NCBI RefSeq assembly: GCF_036248255.1
Contig: NZ_CP109178.1
Location: 4,092,001-4,156,000 of the forward strand
Direction: 5' to 3'
DNA: 64,000 nt
Source: Streptomyces sp. NBC_01717
Lineage (GTDB): Bacteria > Actinomycetota > Actinomycetes > Streptomycetales > Streptomycetaceae
Translations under genes and position numbers: made by a program
Part shown: positions 8,386 to 16,884 of the stretch, in pieces
Layout: every line of letters starts with the position of its first letter
Position numbering within the stretch: position 1 is the stretch's first letter
The notes under the pieces: generated by a model
Databases searched by the model: none
Told to the model about the DNA's origin: nothing
Seen by the model: the letters and a program-made list of their open reading frames with translations, nothing else

Positions 8386-9450
8386 TCACGCATCGGCACC
8401 TTGCACGCCGGGGCGCTGCTTCTGGGCGTCGACGACGGCCCGCTCCAGCACGGCGGTGCGTTCGAGGACCGTGCCAGGCTTGATGTCGTTGGCCTGCTTG
8501 ACCTGGACGCCGCGGCTGCCGAGATAGGCGTACGTCTTGGGGTCGAAGATCCACTCGGTGCGACCGCCGCTCTGCTGGTCGACGTGGGCCAGGGCGATGC
8601 CCTCGCGTCCCGCGGCGTCCTTGGCATGGTCCAACACCACAACCCCGGGGATCTTGGCCGCGGCCCGGTACAGCGCCGCGTTCAGCTTGGCCGGTGCGAG
8701 CTGCTCCTTGAGCAGGTCGCCGACAGTGGTGAATGCCTCCTGGTCCGGGGAGTTCCCCTGGCCCTTGGTCTCCTTGTAGATCTTCTTCAGCAGGGCGTCC
8801 GGGTCGGTGGGCAGCGTCTTGAGGTAGTCGTAGGAGGGGCCGTTCAAGCTGTTCTCGACGGCGCTGTCGAGGGTGATGCCGCCCTTGGGCCGGTAGCCGG
8901 GCTCGTCCAGCCAGCCCTGCTTGCCGTCGGGGGAGTTCCATGCTTCACGGATATGCAGGGGCTGGACCCAGGTCTTGGACTTGTCTGTGTCGGTGTGCGA
9001 GACGGTGAGGTAGGAGACCTTGCTCTTGATGTAGATGTACTGGCCCGGGCCGGGTTCGGGCGTCTTGCCGGCCGAGGCGGCGGCGGCGATGTGCTCGACG
9101 GTGGAGGCGAGCTGGGCGGCGCTGCCGGTCTCGATGCGGACGACTGGCGCTTCGACGGGGAGCGGGGTGGCTGCGGTCGCGCCGCTGCCCCCGGAATTGG
9201 TCAGCGCGGTGAAGGCGAATGCGCCGGCCAGGGCGGCGGCGGTGACCGGGACACCGATCAGCAGGGAACGGCGTGCCACGCGGCGGGACGGCGCAGGGGC
9301 GGGTGCAGTGGGCTGGATCTCGCCCATCAGGTGCTCCTCGAGAAGCAGGTGACGGTCGAGCGACAGGTGCGGGTCTCCCGGCGCCGGCAGCAACCGGGCC
9401 AGTTCCGCGTGGTCCAGCGACTCCTCACGCCGAGACTTCTTGCGGATCAT
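8386..9450 (-). CDS. CU044_5270-type membrane protein, partner of the ECF sigma factor
   Basis: A 354-residue protein: a cytoplasmic N-terminus of about 70 residues, one membrane segment (LLIGVPVTAAALAGAFAFTA), then a large extracytoplasmic domain (VSYLTVSHTDTDKS, EWIFDPKTYAYLGSRGVQ). This matches actinobacterial CU044_5270 proteins, which sit next to ECF sigma factors and are thought to act as membrane-bound regulators. The ATG at 9450 overlaps the sigma-factor stop as ATGA, so the two are translationally coupled. A ribosome binding site (GAGAGG) lies just upstream inside the sigma gene. Confidence 0.8.
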   Translation of the reverse strand: MIRKKSRREESLDHAELARLLPAPGDPHLSLDRHLLLEEHLMGEIQPTAPAPAPSRRVARRSLLIGVPVTAAALAGAFAFTALTNSGGSGATAATPLPVEAPVVRIETGSAAQLASTVEHIAAAASAGKTPEPGPGQYIYIKSKVSYLTVSHTDTDKSKTWVQPLHIREAWNSPDGKQGWLDEPGYRPKGGITLDSAVENSLNGPSYDYLKTLPTDPDALLKKIYKETKGQGNSPDQEAFTTVGDLLKEQLAPAKLNAALYRAAAKIPGVVVLDHAKDAAGREGIALAHVDQQSGGRTEWIFDPKTYAYLGSRGVQVKQANDIKPGTVLERTAVLERAVVDAQKQRPGVQGADA

Positions 9451-10094
9451 CCGGACCTCTCCTCGTACGACTCGTGTGACCGGGCCGCAGAAGTGCGGCC
9501 GCCCTGTACTTGTCCGTTGCGCGGTAGCGGTTCCGTGCGTTTCCTCAGTTCTTCGTCGGCCAGCTTGCTCAGCCGTTTGCGGGCGCGGGACAGGCGGGAG
9601 CGCACGGTGCCGACCGGGACGCCGAGCACGGCCGCCGTCTCCGCGTAGCTGAGCCCGGACCACACACAAAGTGTGAAGACCTCGTGCTCGCTCCGGCTCA
9701 GCTTCTTCAGCACCCGCTGGGCGGCGGCCAGTTGGTCGGCATCGGTTATGCGGCCGACGAGTTCGTCGGCGAAGTCCGGGACCGCTTCCTTGGCCGGCAG
9801 GCGCTCCAGGGCCCGCCGGTGGCGGCGCGCAGCGCGGGTGGTGTTGCGCAGTACGTTCACGGCGATGCCCATCAACCAGGGGCGCGGACTGTCGCCCTCG
9901 TCCCGCAGCTTGACGCGCAGCCGCCACGCCTCCAAGAAGGTCAGCGAGACGATGTCCTCGGCGACGGTCCAGTCCCCGGTCACACGCACCGCGTGCCGGT
10001 GGACCAGTCGGGCGTGGTCACGGAAGAGCTCGCGGAACGCCTCGGGGTCGCCTGCCCGTATCCGGGTGTGCAATGAGTAGTCCACGTCCAGCAT
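9447..10094 (-). CDS. ECF-family RNA polymerase sigma factor
   Basis: The protein has sigma region 2 (FRELFRDHARLVHRHAVRVT, DWTVAEDIVSLTFLEAWR, WLMGIAVNVLRN) and region 4 with its helix-turn-helix (LSRSEHEVFTLCVWSGLSYA, VLGVPVGTVRSRLSRARKRL). It directs transcription of a small regulon in response to a signal probably relayed by the overlapping membrane partner downstream. The ATG at 10094 starts just before region 2; the frame remains open to a GTG at 10148, which cannot be excluded. The Ser/Arg-rich C-terminal tail after region 4 is not conserved. Confidence 0.88.
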   Translation of the reverse strand: MLDVDYSLHTRIRAGDPEAFRELFRDHARLVHRHAVRVTGDWTVAEDIVSLTFLEAWRLRVKLRDEGDSPRPWLMGIAVNVLRNTTRAARRHRRALERLPAKEAVPDFADELVGRITDADQLAAAQRVLKKLSRSEHEVFTLCVWSGLSYAETAAVLGVPVGTVRSRLSRARKRLSKLADEELRKRTEPLPRNGQVQGGRTSAARSHESYEERSG

Positions 10095-10137
10095 TGTCCA
10101 CGCGGCAGGGCAGGTTCCCGTGGCGTGCGTCACACGG

Positions 10138-10700
10138 TCAGGAGACATGGGGTGTCAGTGGGAGCCAACCAACGGCCAGTAGGTGCGAGCTGGCGGCGAG
10201 CAACTCCGGGTACGGCTCTGCCATCCGCGCTGCCGCCATGGCAGAGGCGATCAGGTCATCCGTGGGCCCGTCACCCGGCTGTTGCTCGGCTGCCTTCACA
10301 AGAGACCACGCGGGCCCCTCGATACCGAAAACCTGCACGTCCGTCAGACCGGAGGCGGCCAGCTCAGCCACAAGCTCTTCGGCGCGGTGGAAGTAGGACA
10401 GGGCGAACCCTCGTGCACCGTCGTAGACAGCCGTCTCAAAGATCTTGGAGACGGAGTCATGAATCCGCTCGGCATGAAGGTGGGCGTACGTGACGTGCTC
10501 AAAGAGTGACGCGTAACGGTTGATTGCAGCCGCAGCGACCAGCCCGTCCGGCTTCACCACGCGGTGGGCTTCCGCCAGCGCCCTACGCCGGTCATCGAGG
10601 TCGGGAAGGTGGTACAGCGGCCCAAAGAGCTGCACAACGTCGAAACTGTCGTCCGGCTCACGCAGATCGCGGGCGTCCCCCACGATCGCCGAGCACACGG
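10138..10700 (-). pseudogene. SAM-dependent methyltransferase, N-terminus lost at the island boundary
   Basis: The minus-strand frame encodes a class I methyltransferase from the motif II region on (VGDARDLREPDDSFDVVQLF, GPLYHLPDLDDR, ALAEAHRVVKPDGLV) to a full C-terminus. The N-terminal part with the glycine-rich SAM-binding loop is missing: before about residue 50 the frame runs into sequence that, on the plus strand, is the 3' end of an integrase gene. This is the junction of a deletion or insertion at the left edge of the tRNA-Tyr island. The product cannot bind SAM normally. Confidence 0.75.
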
Positions 10701-10768
10701 CCGACGCGCTCCAGCGCGCCGACCATCGGATCGATGCGGCACTGCGTGAGTGGAACGAACCGGAGTGA
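10688..10768 (+). pseudogene. Last ~26 codons of a lost tyrosine integrase
   Basis: Plus-strand frame ending at TGA 10766 encodes ADALQRADHRIDAALREWNE plus PE. The C-terminus of the integrase at 24480 reads ERANHRIDAAMREWNEPE. Both have the same sequence downstream of the stop. This is therefore the 3' tail of an older, related but not identical integrase belonging to an earlier element at the same tRNA. Confidence 0.75.
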
Positions 10769-10775
10769 GGGTGCC

Positions 10776-10797
10776 GCCTGTCCCCCGGGGGACAGGC
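10776..10797. repeat. 22-bp perfect palindrome downstream of integrase
   Basis: Half-site GCCTGTCCCCC followed directly by its exact complement. The copy near 24489-24507 is one base weaker at each end. It lies 8 bp after the integrase stop, where an excision-protein site or a terminator would be expected; no T-run follows. Confidence 0.6.
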
Positions 10798-10895
10798 GGG
10801 GGACACGGCCTGATCAGAGGCGGGATACCGGCGGCACGAGGTAAGACAAGCCACCCATTTCGACCCCCTCCCCCAGACGCGTCCGGAGCATGCAG

Positions 10896-10938
10896 AAACC
10901 CCCGCTGATCTGCTGTGTCAGCAGGTCAGCGGGGGTTT
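10896..10938. terminator. Bidirectional hairpin terminator (left copy)
   Basis: AAACCCCCGCTGA ... TCAGCGGGGGTTT with an extended inner stem. Both strands end in T-runs, so it can serve integrase (plus) and tRNA (minus) transcripts. Its twin lies at 24608-24649. Confidence 0.75.
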
Positions 10939-10947
10939 CCCGTTCTG

Positions 10948-10999
10948 TGGCGGCGCCAGGGTTCGAACCTGGGTAGGCTGAGCCGGCAGATTTACAGTC
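10948..10999. other. Attachment-site copy: 3' 52 nt of tRNA-Tyr
   Basis: Identical to the 3' part of the functional tRNA-Tyr (24659-24710), running from the discriminator base through the T arm and variable arm to the anticodon loop. After 10999 the sequence diverges from the tRNA. This is the left att site of the island, and the identity block is the crossover region used by SLP1-type integrases. Confidence 0.85.
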
Positions 11000-11194
11000 C
11001 GCGCCCAGCGTGCCCGCGGACCAGGCACTTCCTCAGTCGCCGGTTGTGGCGCCCCATACCGACCCCCCGGTTCGATCAGTCTGCCCTGACATCCGGTCGG
11101 CACGTGCTCGATTCCAGGTAGGCCCGGACCACTCGGGGAGCCCACTGGCGGAGGGCGGCATAGTATGGCAAACCTGGGCGAAAGGGCTACTGTC

Positions 11195-11316
11195 ATGCCC
11201 CGGGCGATCTGGCGCGACGCCATCAGCTTCGGCCTGGTCACCCTCCCCGTTCCAGGTCGTCGCAGCTGCCGAATCCCGCGACATCACCCTGCACCGCATC
11301 CACGAGAAGGACCGGG
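11195..11316 (+). pseudogene. Ku-protein N-terminal remnant (frameshifted)
   Basis: Starts MPRAIWRDAISFGLVTLPV, the hallmark N-terminus of bacterial Ku (non-homologous end joining). After a frameshift it continues QVVAAAESRDITLHRIHEKD, again Ku. The rest of the Ku barrel is missing and the sequence runs into the enoyl-CoA hydratase start at 11341. It is preceded by a plausible -10 (TAGTAT at 11161). Clearly non-functional. Confidence 0.8.
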
Positions 11317-11340
11317 CTGGACGAGGACAGGAAGACCGAG

Positions 11341-12180
11341 ATGACCGCCTCGTACGAAACCATCAAGACCAGGCTGGACGGCAACGTCCTGTCCGCCACG
11401 TTCAACGCGCCGCCGATGAACCTCATCGGTCCCGGGGTCGTACGGGACCTGGTCGCACTGCTCGAGGAACTGTCACACCCGACCGCCCCACGCGTGGTGA
11501 TCTTCGACAGCGCGGATGCCGACTTCTTCTTCCCGCACGTCGACATGACGAAAGTCCCCGAGTACACCGCTGAGGCCGCGAAGGCCGGAGGCCCTGGCGA
11601 TGCTTCCCTGGGAATGCTGTTTCGCAAGCTGAGCCAGCTCCCGGCTGTCACCATCGCCAAGCTGCGCGGCCGTGCCCGGGGAGCGGGCAGCGAGTTCCTC
11701 CTTGCCTGCGACATGCGCTTCGCCTCCCGGGAGAACGCCATCCTGGGCCAGCCCGAAGTGGGAATCGGAACACCCCCCGGCGCGGGCGCGATCCAGCACC
11801 TCACCCGCCTGCTGGGCCGGGGCCGTGCACTCGAAGCCGTGCTGACGTCGTCGGACTTCGACGCCGACCTCGCCGAACGCTATGGATGGGTCAATCGTGC
11901 GGTCCCTGACGCCGAACTGGACGAGTTCGTAGCAGGCATCGCCGCGCGCATGAGCGGCTTCCCCCGCGATGCGCTGATCTCAGCCAAGTCGGCGATCAAC
12001 GCCATCAGCCTGCCGGCTCCCGCCGAAGTGCGCGCGGACGCCGCGCTGTTCCAACAACTCGTCCGAGGCGAGGGAGTACAGCAGCGCACCGCTGAGCTGT
12101 TCAAGCAGGGCTTCCAGACCCGCGGTGCCACCGAACTCGGCCTCGGAGACGCCCTGGGCGACTTGAAGGCCGTCGACTGA
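11341..12180 (+). CDS. Enoyl-CoA hydratase/isomerase (crotonase) family protein
   Basis: A 279-residue crotonase-fold protein. The oxyanion-hole segments are NAPPMNLIG..FFFPHVDM and AKLRGRARGAGSEFLLACDM, and the second acidic site is GQPEVGIGTPPGAGA. The family hydrates or isomerises acyl-CoA thioesters. The usual ADxK..G loop near residue 60 is altered to ADADFFFPHVDM, so the substrate is probably not a simple enoyl-CoA. Start ATG 11341 follows AGGAAG at a suitable distance. It directly abuts the Ku remnant, so it may have lost its own promoter and be read from the Ku promoter. Confidence 0.85.
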   Translation: MTASYETIKTRLDGNVLSATFNAPPMNLIGPGVVRDLVALLEELSHPTAPRVVIFDSADADFFFPHVDMTKVPEYTAEAAKAGGPGDASLGMLFRKLSQLPAVTIAKLRGRARGAGSEFLLACDMRFASRENAILGQPEVGIGTPPGAGAIQHLTRLLGRGRALEAVLTSSDFDADLAERYGWVNRAVPDAELDEFVAGIAARMSGFPRDALISAKSAINAISLPAPAEVRADAALFQQLVRGEGVQQRTAELFKQGFQTRGATELGLGDALGDLKAVD

Positions 12181-12590
12181 TGAAGAGCTGCCGTACAGCC
12201 CCCAGACGGCCGCCCGGCTCAGGTGCCCTGCAGATTTGCAGTCCGCGCTCTGCGCACAGGGTGACCTGGGCAAACACGCGGACCGCCCCACAGACGCCGC
12301 AACTCCCATTTCGCAAGGACCGGCATTCGAGGAGCACTCTTGCTAGTGCCGACCGAATAGGTTCGCCGTGTCGAGACAGGGCGCGGTCTGGCCATTTCGC
12401 CGCCATCCTCAAGCTGTCCGGCCCACACAGGTGGCCAAGGGATTTGGCGCGGCGCTCCCTCCCGGCGGAGCAATGCTCAAGACCTGTGGATCGACCTCGG
12501 GTTGAGCGCGAAGTGCGTACCTTCCCGAGTGATCGATTGATGGTCATCGAGTAGGCCGGTGCTACGAACACCGGTCGGGAAGGCACGCCC
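12181..12590. other. Interval with a tRNA-like junction remnant and the left end of IS256
   Basis: Positions 12230-12248 (GCAGATTTGCAGTCCGCGC) resemble the att junction at 10986-11003 with one mismatch in the core, suggesting an old att site. From about 12490 the sequence belongs to the left flank of the IS256-type element. No gene seen. Confidence 0.45.
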
Positions 12591-13847
12591 GTGCTCAGCG
12601 TAGTCAACGCCGACGGCACCACCGCCAATGGCTCCTCGCTCATCGACGAGATCGTCCGGGAGGGTGCGAGGCGGATGCTCGCCGCCGCGCTGGAGGCCGA
12701 AGTTGACGCCTACATAGCCGAGTTGGCTGACGAGAGGGACGCACGTGGGCGGCGGCTCGTGGTCCGCAACGGCCATCACCAGCCCCGTTCGGTGACCACC
12801 GTTGCCGGGAGCGTCGAGGTCAAGGCCCCGCGGGTCAACGACAAGCGCATCGACGAGGCAACCGGTGAGCGCAAGAAGTTCTCCTCGGCGATCCTGCCGC
12901 CCTGGGCCCGCAAGTCCCCGAAGGTCAGTGAAGTGCTGCCGCTGCTCTACCTCCACGGCCTGTCGTCCGGGGACTTCGTGCCCGCGCTGGAGCAGTTCCT
13001 CGGCAGCTCCGCCGGGCTCTCGCCGGCGACCGTGACCCGGCTGACGCAGCAGTGGCAGGCCGACCACAAGACGTTCGGCGAACGCGATCTGTCCGCCACC
13101 GACTACGTCTATGTCTGGGCCGACGGCATTCACCTGCGGATACGCCTGGAGGAAGCGAAGGCCGCGGTCCTGGTCGTCATGGGCGTGCGCGCGGACGGCA
13201 CCAAAGAACTGATCGCCATGGCGGACGGCTACCGCGAGTCCTCGGAGTCCTGGGCGAGCCTGCTGCGCGACTGCCAGCGCCGTGGCATGCGTGCTCCCGT
13301 CCTCGCCGTTGGCGACGGCGCCCTCGGCTTCTGGAACGCGATCAATGAGGTCTTCCCCGAAACCCGTCACCAACGATGCTGGGTTCACAAGACGGCCAAC
13401 TGCCTGGACAGCCTCCCGAAGTCGGCCCAGCCCGCGGCAAAGAAGGCCATCCAGGACATCTACAACGCCGAGGACCGCGAGCACGCGGCCAAGGCCGTCG
13501 CCGCGTTCGCCAAGCAGTACAGCGCAAAGTTCCCCAAGGCCGTCAAGAAGATCGTCGATGACGAGGACGAACTGCTGGCCTTCTACGACTTCCCCGCCGA
13601 GCACTGGATCCACCTGCGGACCACGAACCCCATCGAGTCGACCTTCGCCACCGTCCGACTACGGACCAAGGTCACCAAGGGCGCCGGATCCCGCGCCGCC
13701 GCCCTGGCCATGGTCTTCAAGCTCGTCGAATCCGCCCAGGCCCGCTGGCGAGCCGTGAACGCACCCCACCTAGTCGCCCTCGTCCGAGCCGGCGCCCGCT
13801 TCGAACGCGGCCACCTCATCGAGCGGCCCGAGGCTCACGCAGCCTGA
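12591..13847 (+). CDS. IS256-family (mutator) transposase
   Basis: A 418-residue transposase, full length for the family. The DDE triad is visible as YVWADGIHL, VLAVGDGALGFWNAI and RTTNPIESTFATVR; the conserved QRCWVHK motif lies between the second D and the E. The N-terminal half carries the DNA-binding helices (LIDEIVREGARRMLAAALEA, GHHQPRSVTTVAGSVEV). No frameshift, so it is probably functional. I could not identify clear terminal inverted repeats by eye. Confidence 0.93.
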   Translation: MLSVVNADGTTANGSSLIDEIVREGARRMLAAALEAEVDAYIAELADERDARGRRLVVRNGHHQPRSVTTVAGSVEVKAPRVNDKRIDEATGERKKFSSAILPPWARKSPKVSEVLPLLYLHGLSSGDFVPALEQFLGSSAGLSPATVTRLTQQWQADHKTFGERDLSATDYVYVWADGIHLRIRLEEAKAAVLVVMGVRADGTKELIAMADGYRESSESWASLLRDCQRRGMRAPVLAVGDGALGFWNAINEVFPETRHQRCWVHKTANCLDSLPKSAQPAAKKAIQDIYNAEDREHAAKAVAAFAKQYSAKFPKAVKKIVDDEDELLAFYDFPAEHWIHLRTTNPIESTFATVRLRTKVTKGAGSRAAALAMVFKLVESAQARWRAVNAPHLVALVRAGARFERGHLIERPEAHAA

Positions 13848-14001
13848 CCCATAGGGATAACGGCCGCACGGTGACCAGTGCTTCCACCTCTTGCTGTCAG
13901 CGGACCCGGGTCGCGTCTCGGTAACTGGCACCAGCAGGCCCGGATATTGGTCACCTGCGATCATCAAGCGATATCAGTCGAGGAAGAAGAAGGGGCACAC
14001 G

Positions 14002-14556
14002 ATGCTGCCACGTTTGCGTGTAGCCGGTCCCGACGACGCCGAAAAGGTAGCGCTGCTGCACGCCGACAGCTGGCGTCGGCACTACCGCGGCGCCTATGCC
14101 GATTCATACCTGGACGGCGACATCCTCACCGACAGGTTGTCCGTCTGGTCTTCGCGGCTCGCCGCCCCGGCCGACAGCATGACGATTCTCGCCGAGGATC
14201 ACACCGGGCTCGCGGGCTTCGTACATGCCGTGTTCGACGACGATGATCGATGGGGCAGTCTCATCGACAACCTGCACGTCGCCCACGACCGTCAGCGCAC
14301 CGGTATGGGTACCGTATTGCTCGCCCGCGCAGGCGAGTCCATCGCCGAACAGGCGGTCGGCAAGTCCATGTATCTGTGGGTACAGGAACAGAACATCTCT
14401 GCTCAGCGGTTCTACCGCGCTATGAACGGCACCTGCGTTGAAGAAGCGCCGATTTCGCCCCCTGGTGGCGTGACATCCCGGCTGAACGGGACCCCCAACA
14501 AGCTCCGCTTCACCTGGCCCGACACCTTCGCGCTGGCTTGCACCACCGGTCGCTGA
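14002..14556 (+). CDS. GNAT-family N-acetyltransferase
   Basis: A 184-residue protein with the GNAT core: a motif D/A-like beta strand (MTILAEDHTGLAGFVHAVFD), motif A acetyl-CoA loop RQRTGMGTVLLARAGE and motif B LWVQEQNISAQRFYRAMNG. The start ATG 14002 follows AAGAAGGGG; the frame is open upstream but relatives begin at MLPRLRV-like sequence. The substrate is unknown; the fold matches antibiotic- and protein-acetylating enzymes. It is possibly cargo of the island. Confidence 0.85.
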   Translation: MLPRLRVAGPDDAEKVALLHADSWRRHYRGAYADSYLDGDILTDRLSVWSSRLAAPADSMTILAEDHTGLAGFVHAVFDDDDRWGSLIDNLHVAHDRQRTGMGTVLLARAGESIAEQAVGKSMYLWVQEQNISAQRFYRAMNGTCVEEAPISPPGGVTSRLNGTPNKLRFTWPDTFALACTTGR

Positions 14557-14576
14557 ACTCTTCGGAGTCCGAAGCA

Positions 14577-14768
14577 GTGGATCAAGCCACGATCACTGAT
14601 CCACAGGTCTTGACAATATCTCCTCCCGGCGGAGGGAGCGCCGCTCTTGCTCCTAAGTACCAGGCAGCCATCGAGCGCCGGCGCGGCCGCACCGTGGAGC
14701 CGACCCCCGTGTGTACGGGATGCTTCGTTCAGCTGCAGGCGACGGGCGTCTGTGACTCTTGCGGCTGA
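14577..14768 (+). CDS. Small zinc-ribbon-like protein, 63 aa
   Basis: From GTG 14577 (weak GGAG upstream) a 63-residue frame ends in CTGCFVQLQATGVCDSCG, two CxxC knuckles 11 residues apart, a likely zinc ribbon. The middle (YQAAIERRRGRT) is basic. Small proteins of this style occur in Streptomyces mobile elements, but I cannot name a family. It ends exactly at the next att-like repeat. Confidence 0.45.
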   Translation: MDQATITDPQVLTISPPGGGSAALAPKYQAAIERRRGRTVEPTPVCTGCFVQLQATGVCDSCG

Positions 14769-14770
14769 GT

Positions 14771-14852
14771 GGCAGCTTTACAGTCCGCGCCCAGCATGCC
14801 CGCCGACCAGGCAGTTCCTCAGTCGCTGGATACGGCGCCCCGCACCGACCCC
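14771..14852. repeat. Second copy of the att-junction right flank
   Basis: About 82 bp, roughly 85% identical to 10985-11067 (GGCAG.TTTACAGTCCGCGC, then CCAGC.TGCCCGC and CAGTTCCTCAGTCGC). It includes the last dozen bases of the tRNA-Tyr identity block. It marks another integration junction inside the island. Confidence 0.65.
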
Positions 14853-15056
14853 ACAGGGCCCACTAAGAGTTGCGGAGCGCTACCTCAAAACCCGCAGGGC
14901 CGTGGTCTGGTGTCGTTCGTGCGAGGGGGCCCCACGGTCATGCGTTGGCGGGACTCCCTCGGTGTCCCGCCCGCCCCTGATCCCCGCTCAGGGGAGCCGG
15001 TTGTTCATGACGCCACTTCCCGGACACCCTGGGCTCTTGCTGTCAGAGACCGACGG

Positions 15057-15302
15057 TCAGCCGAGCCAGAAACGCCAGCGGGCGTGAGGCGGTGCGCAGT
15101 CGCCGGAGGCGACGGCTTTCCAGTAACCGCGCTCTATAGCTTCCTGCTGCTCCGCCCCAGTCCCCGACCAGAGCACCACGTAGTCGCAGCTCGGACGGAC
15201 AGCTTGGGCGGCGAACCAGCCGAGAGCCCCAGCAGCCAGGGCCGTGACTGTGCAGGCGATAAGGAGAAGCCGACGGGCGCTCACGGGTATGGGAGGGATC
15301 AC
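15057..15302 (-). CDS. Small exported or membrane-anchored protein, 81 aa
   Basis: The N-terminus has a basic patch followed by LLLIACTVTALAAGALGWFA, a signal peptide or anchor, then a hydrophilic domain of about 45 residues with two Cys (SCDYVVLWSG, GDCAPPH) that could form a disulfide. No family recognised; found inside the integrative island, alone on the minus strand. Confidence 0.5.
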   Translation of the reverse strand: MIPPIPVSARRLLLIACTVTALAAGALGWFAAQAVRPSCDYVVLWSGTGAEQQEAIERGYWKAVASGDCAPPHARWRFWLG

Positions 15303-15434
15303 GGGCGCATCGTACTGACTACATCAGTGACCTTGGCCCGGCGGCTTCGCAGTCACTGGAGCCTTCACCGCAACTGCTGTGGCGCCGGGCCGCAAAGCAG
15401 CCCTATACGCGGCCGGGCCAGGGATAGTGGCTGA

Positions 15435-15854
15435 TCAGGATTCGGGGCAGAGCGTCTTACGCAACCCGAAGTTGATGTGACTTCCGTCGTCATCGGTCAG
15501 CGTGACGCCGTCGTAGGAGAACCGCTGTGCAGCACTGTGGTCCGGGTTCGTCGCGCCGCCATCGAGGGCCGCGCACTGGTTGCGGGCCGCGTTGATCGCC
15601 TTGTCCTCGTCATGGATGAGGTTGCTGTTGACGTCCAGGATGGTCGCGAGGACGGCGTCGCGCTCGGCGCCGATGGGCTTGGGTGGCAGGCCGGCGTTCT
15701 TGGCGCCGCCGCTGTCGTCTGCGGCGCTCGACGCCTCGGGTGCGGTGCTCTTGATGGTGTCGGTCTTGCTGTCGCTGCCCTTGTCGCTGTTGCAGCCAAC
15801 GACGGTGACGGCGAGTATGGCGACGATGGCCACGCTGGTGGTGCGGATACGCAT
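15435..15854 (-). CDS. Putative lipoprotein, 139 aa
   Basis: ATG 15854 follows AGGGGGGATC, a strong ribosome binding site. The signal peptide ends in the lipobox AVTVVGC, so Cys21 would be lipidated. A disordered Ser/Asp/Lys linker leads to a domain of about 80 residues with two more cysteines (RNQCAALDGG and RKTLCPES). Exported and membrane-tethered; function unknown. Confidence 0.75.
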   Translation of the reverse strand: MRIRTTSVAIVAILAVTVVGCNSDKGSDSKTDTIKSTAPEASSAADDSGGAKNAGLPPKPIGAERDAVLATILDVNSNLIHDEDKAINAARNQCAALDGGATNPDHSAAQRFSYDGVTLTDDDGSHINFGLRKTLCPES

Positions 15855-16884
15855 GATCCCCCCTGGTCTGACACGAGTAGGAACATGCTGAGGCAGGCGG
15901 GACGCTGCAGCGGTCACGGAGTCGTGACCTGCTGCGGACGCGTTTGAAGCGATCCCCTCCCCGTGGCGGTCGCCGCCTCCAGGGCGGATGGCCGTGCTGG
16001 TGCTCTCAGTTTCCCGGGGCCCCGCCTGAGCATGGTCGTCGCCCTACCCGGCGAGGGCGAGGTGGTGCAGACGCCCTCGGACAGGCCCGCTCGGTGGGAC
16101 AGATTTGCAGAGGGCTCCCCTTAACCCCTCTCACCTGCAGCTTCTCCATCGCTAGACGCTCCTGGGGCACACCTGGGGGAAGGTGCCCGGAGAACACCGC
16201 TTTAGGAGTTCCTTCCGGCGGCCCAAGGGCCGGGTATGCGGCTCGCTAGCGTCCTGCGCAGCGTCCGGCATCGACTTTCCTGGTACGGCAGGGTGCACCG
16301 GTGTTGCCGTCAAAGACTGCAGTCAGACCAGCGGTCTCGATGTCCTCCGGCGACAGAGTTCTTCAGGTGGTCACGTCACCTGAATGGCTGCCGCGAATCC
16401 CGACCATTCCGATCACGTGCCCGAGGGTCGTGGCACCCCGCTCCGATGCTGCCCGAGCGCGGCCCCATAGCGGGCGGCGGTCAACGGCGCATCCCGTCCG
16501 ACGACACATGATGTGGCGTCAGTCTGTATTTCGCGACGGGCTACTGAGTTCACGTCAGGCATTGATCTCACAGCCTCAAAGGCAGGTTCGGCAGCCGTGT
16601 GGCGGCGCCACGAACTGGGTCGCTTCTCTACCGCCTCGGGAGACATCCGCCGAGGTGTCACACACCCACACGAGGGCGGTCACTGTTTGTGCATGAACGA
16701 GCACTCTTAGGCTGATCTAGGTACGTTCATGGAGGGTTCCGATCGATCACCCCAGTCCACGCCGGATTGCCCAAGGGGTCCCACCCCAGCTGCATGAATG
16801 TCTTCGGTGCCGTTGGGGCCGATATCAGGCAACCAATGGGCTGCGAAGTCCTTCCGGCACATCCAGTCACACAGGAGGTACGTC
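15855..16884. other. 1-kb interval without a recognisable gene
   Basis: Several short frames exist on both strands, but none has domain features, a good start or consistent codon bias. A weak tRNA-like string (CAGATTTGCAG near 16099) is present. The last part (about 16720-16884) is probably the promoter and leader of the Gly-rich gene. Confidence 0.4.

Larger units (their letters stand above)
10722..10999. repeat. Left copy of the island's terminal direct repeat
   Basis: About 278 bp at roughly 90% identity to 24434-24710, in the same orientation. It spans the integrase 3' end, the 22-bp palindrome, a spacer, the hairpin terminator and the tRNA-Tyr 3' half. The final 52 bp (10948-10999) are identical to the tRNA copy at 24659-24710. 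Confidence 0.85.

Noticed and set aside
16085..16125. A tRNA-like string (CAGATTTGCAG..GCTCCCC)
   Set aside because: Too short and without a T-arm; similarity to the att core may be chance. It is mentioned only as weak.
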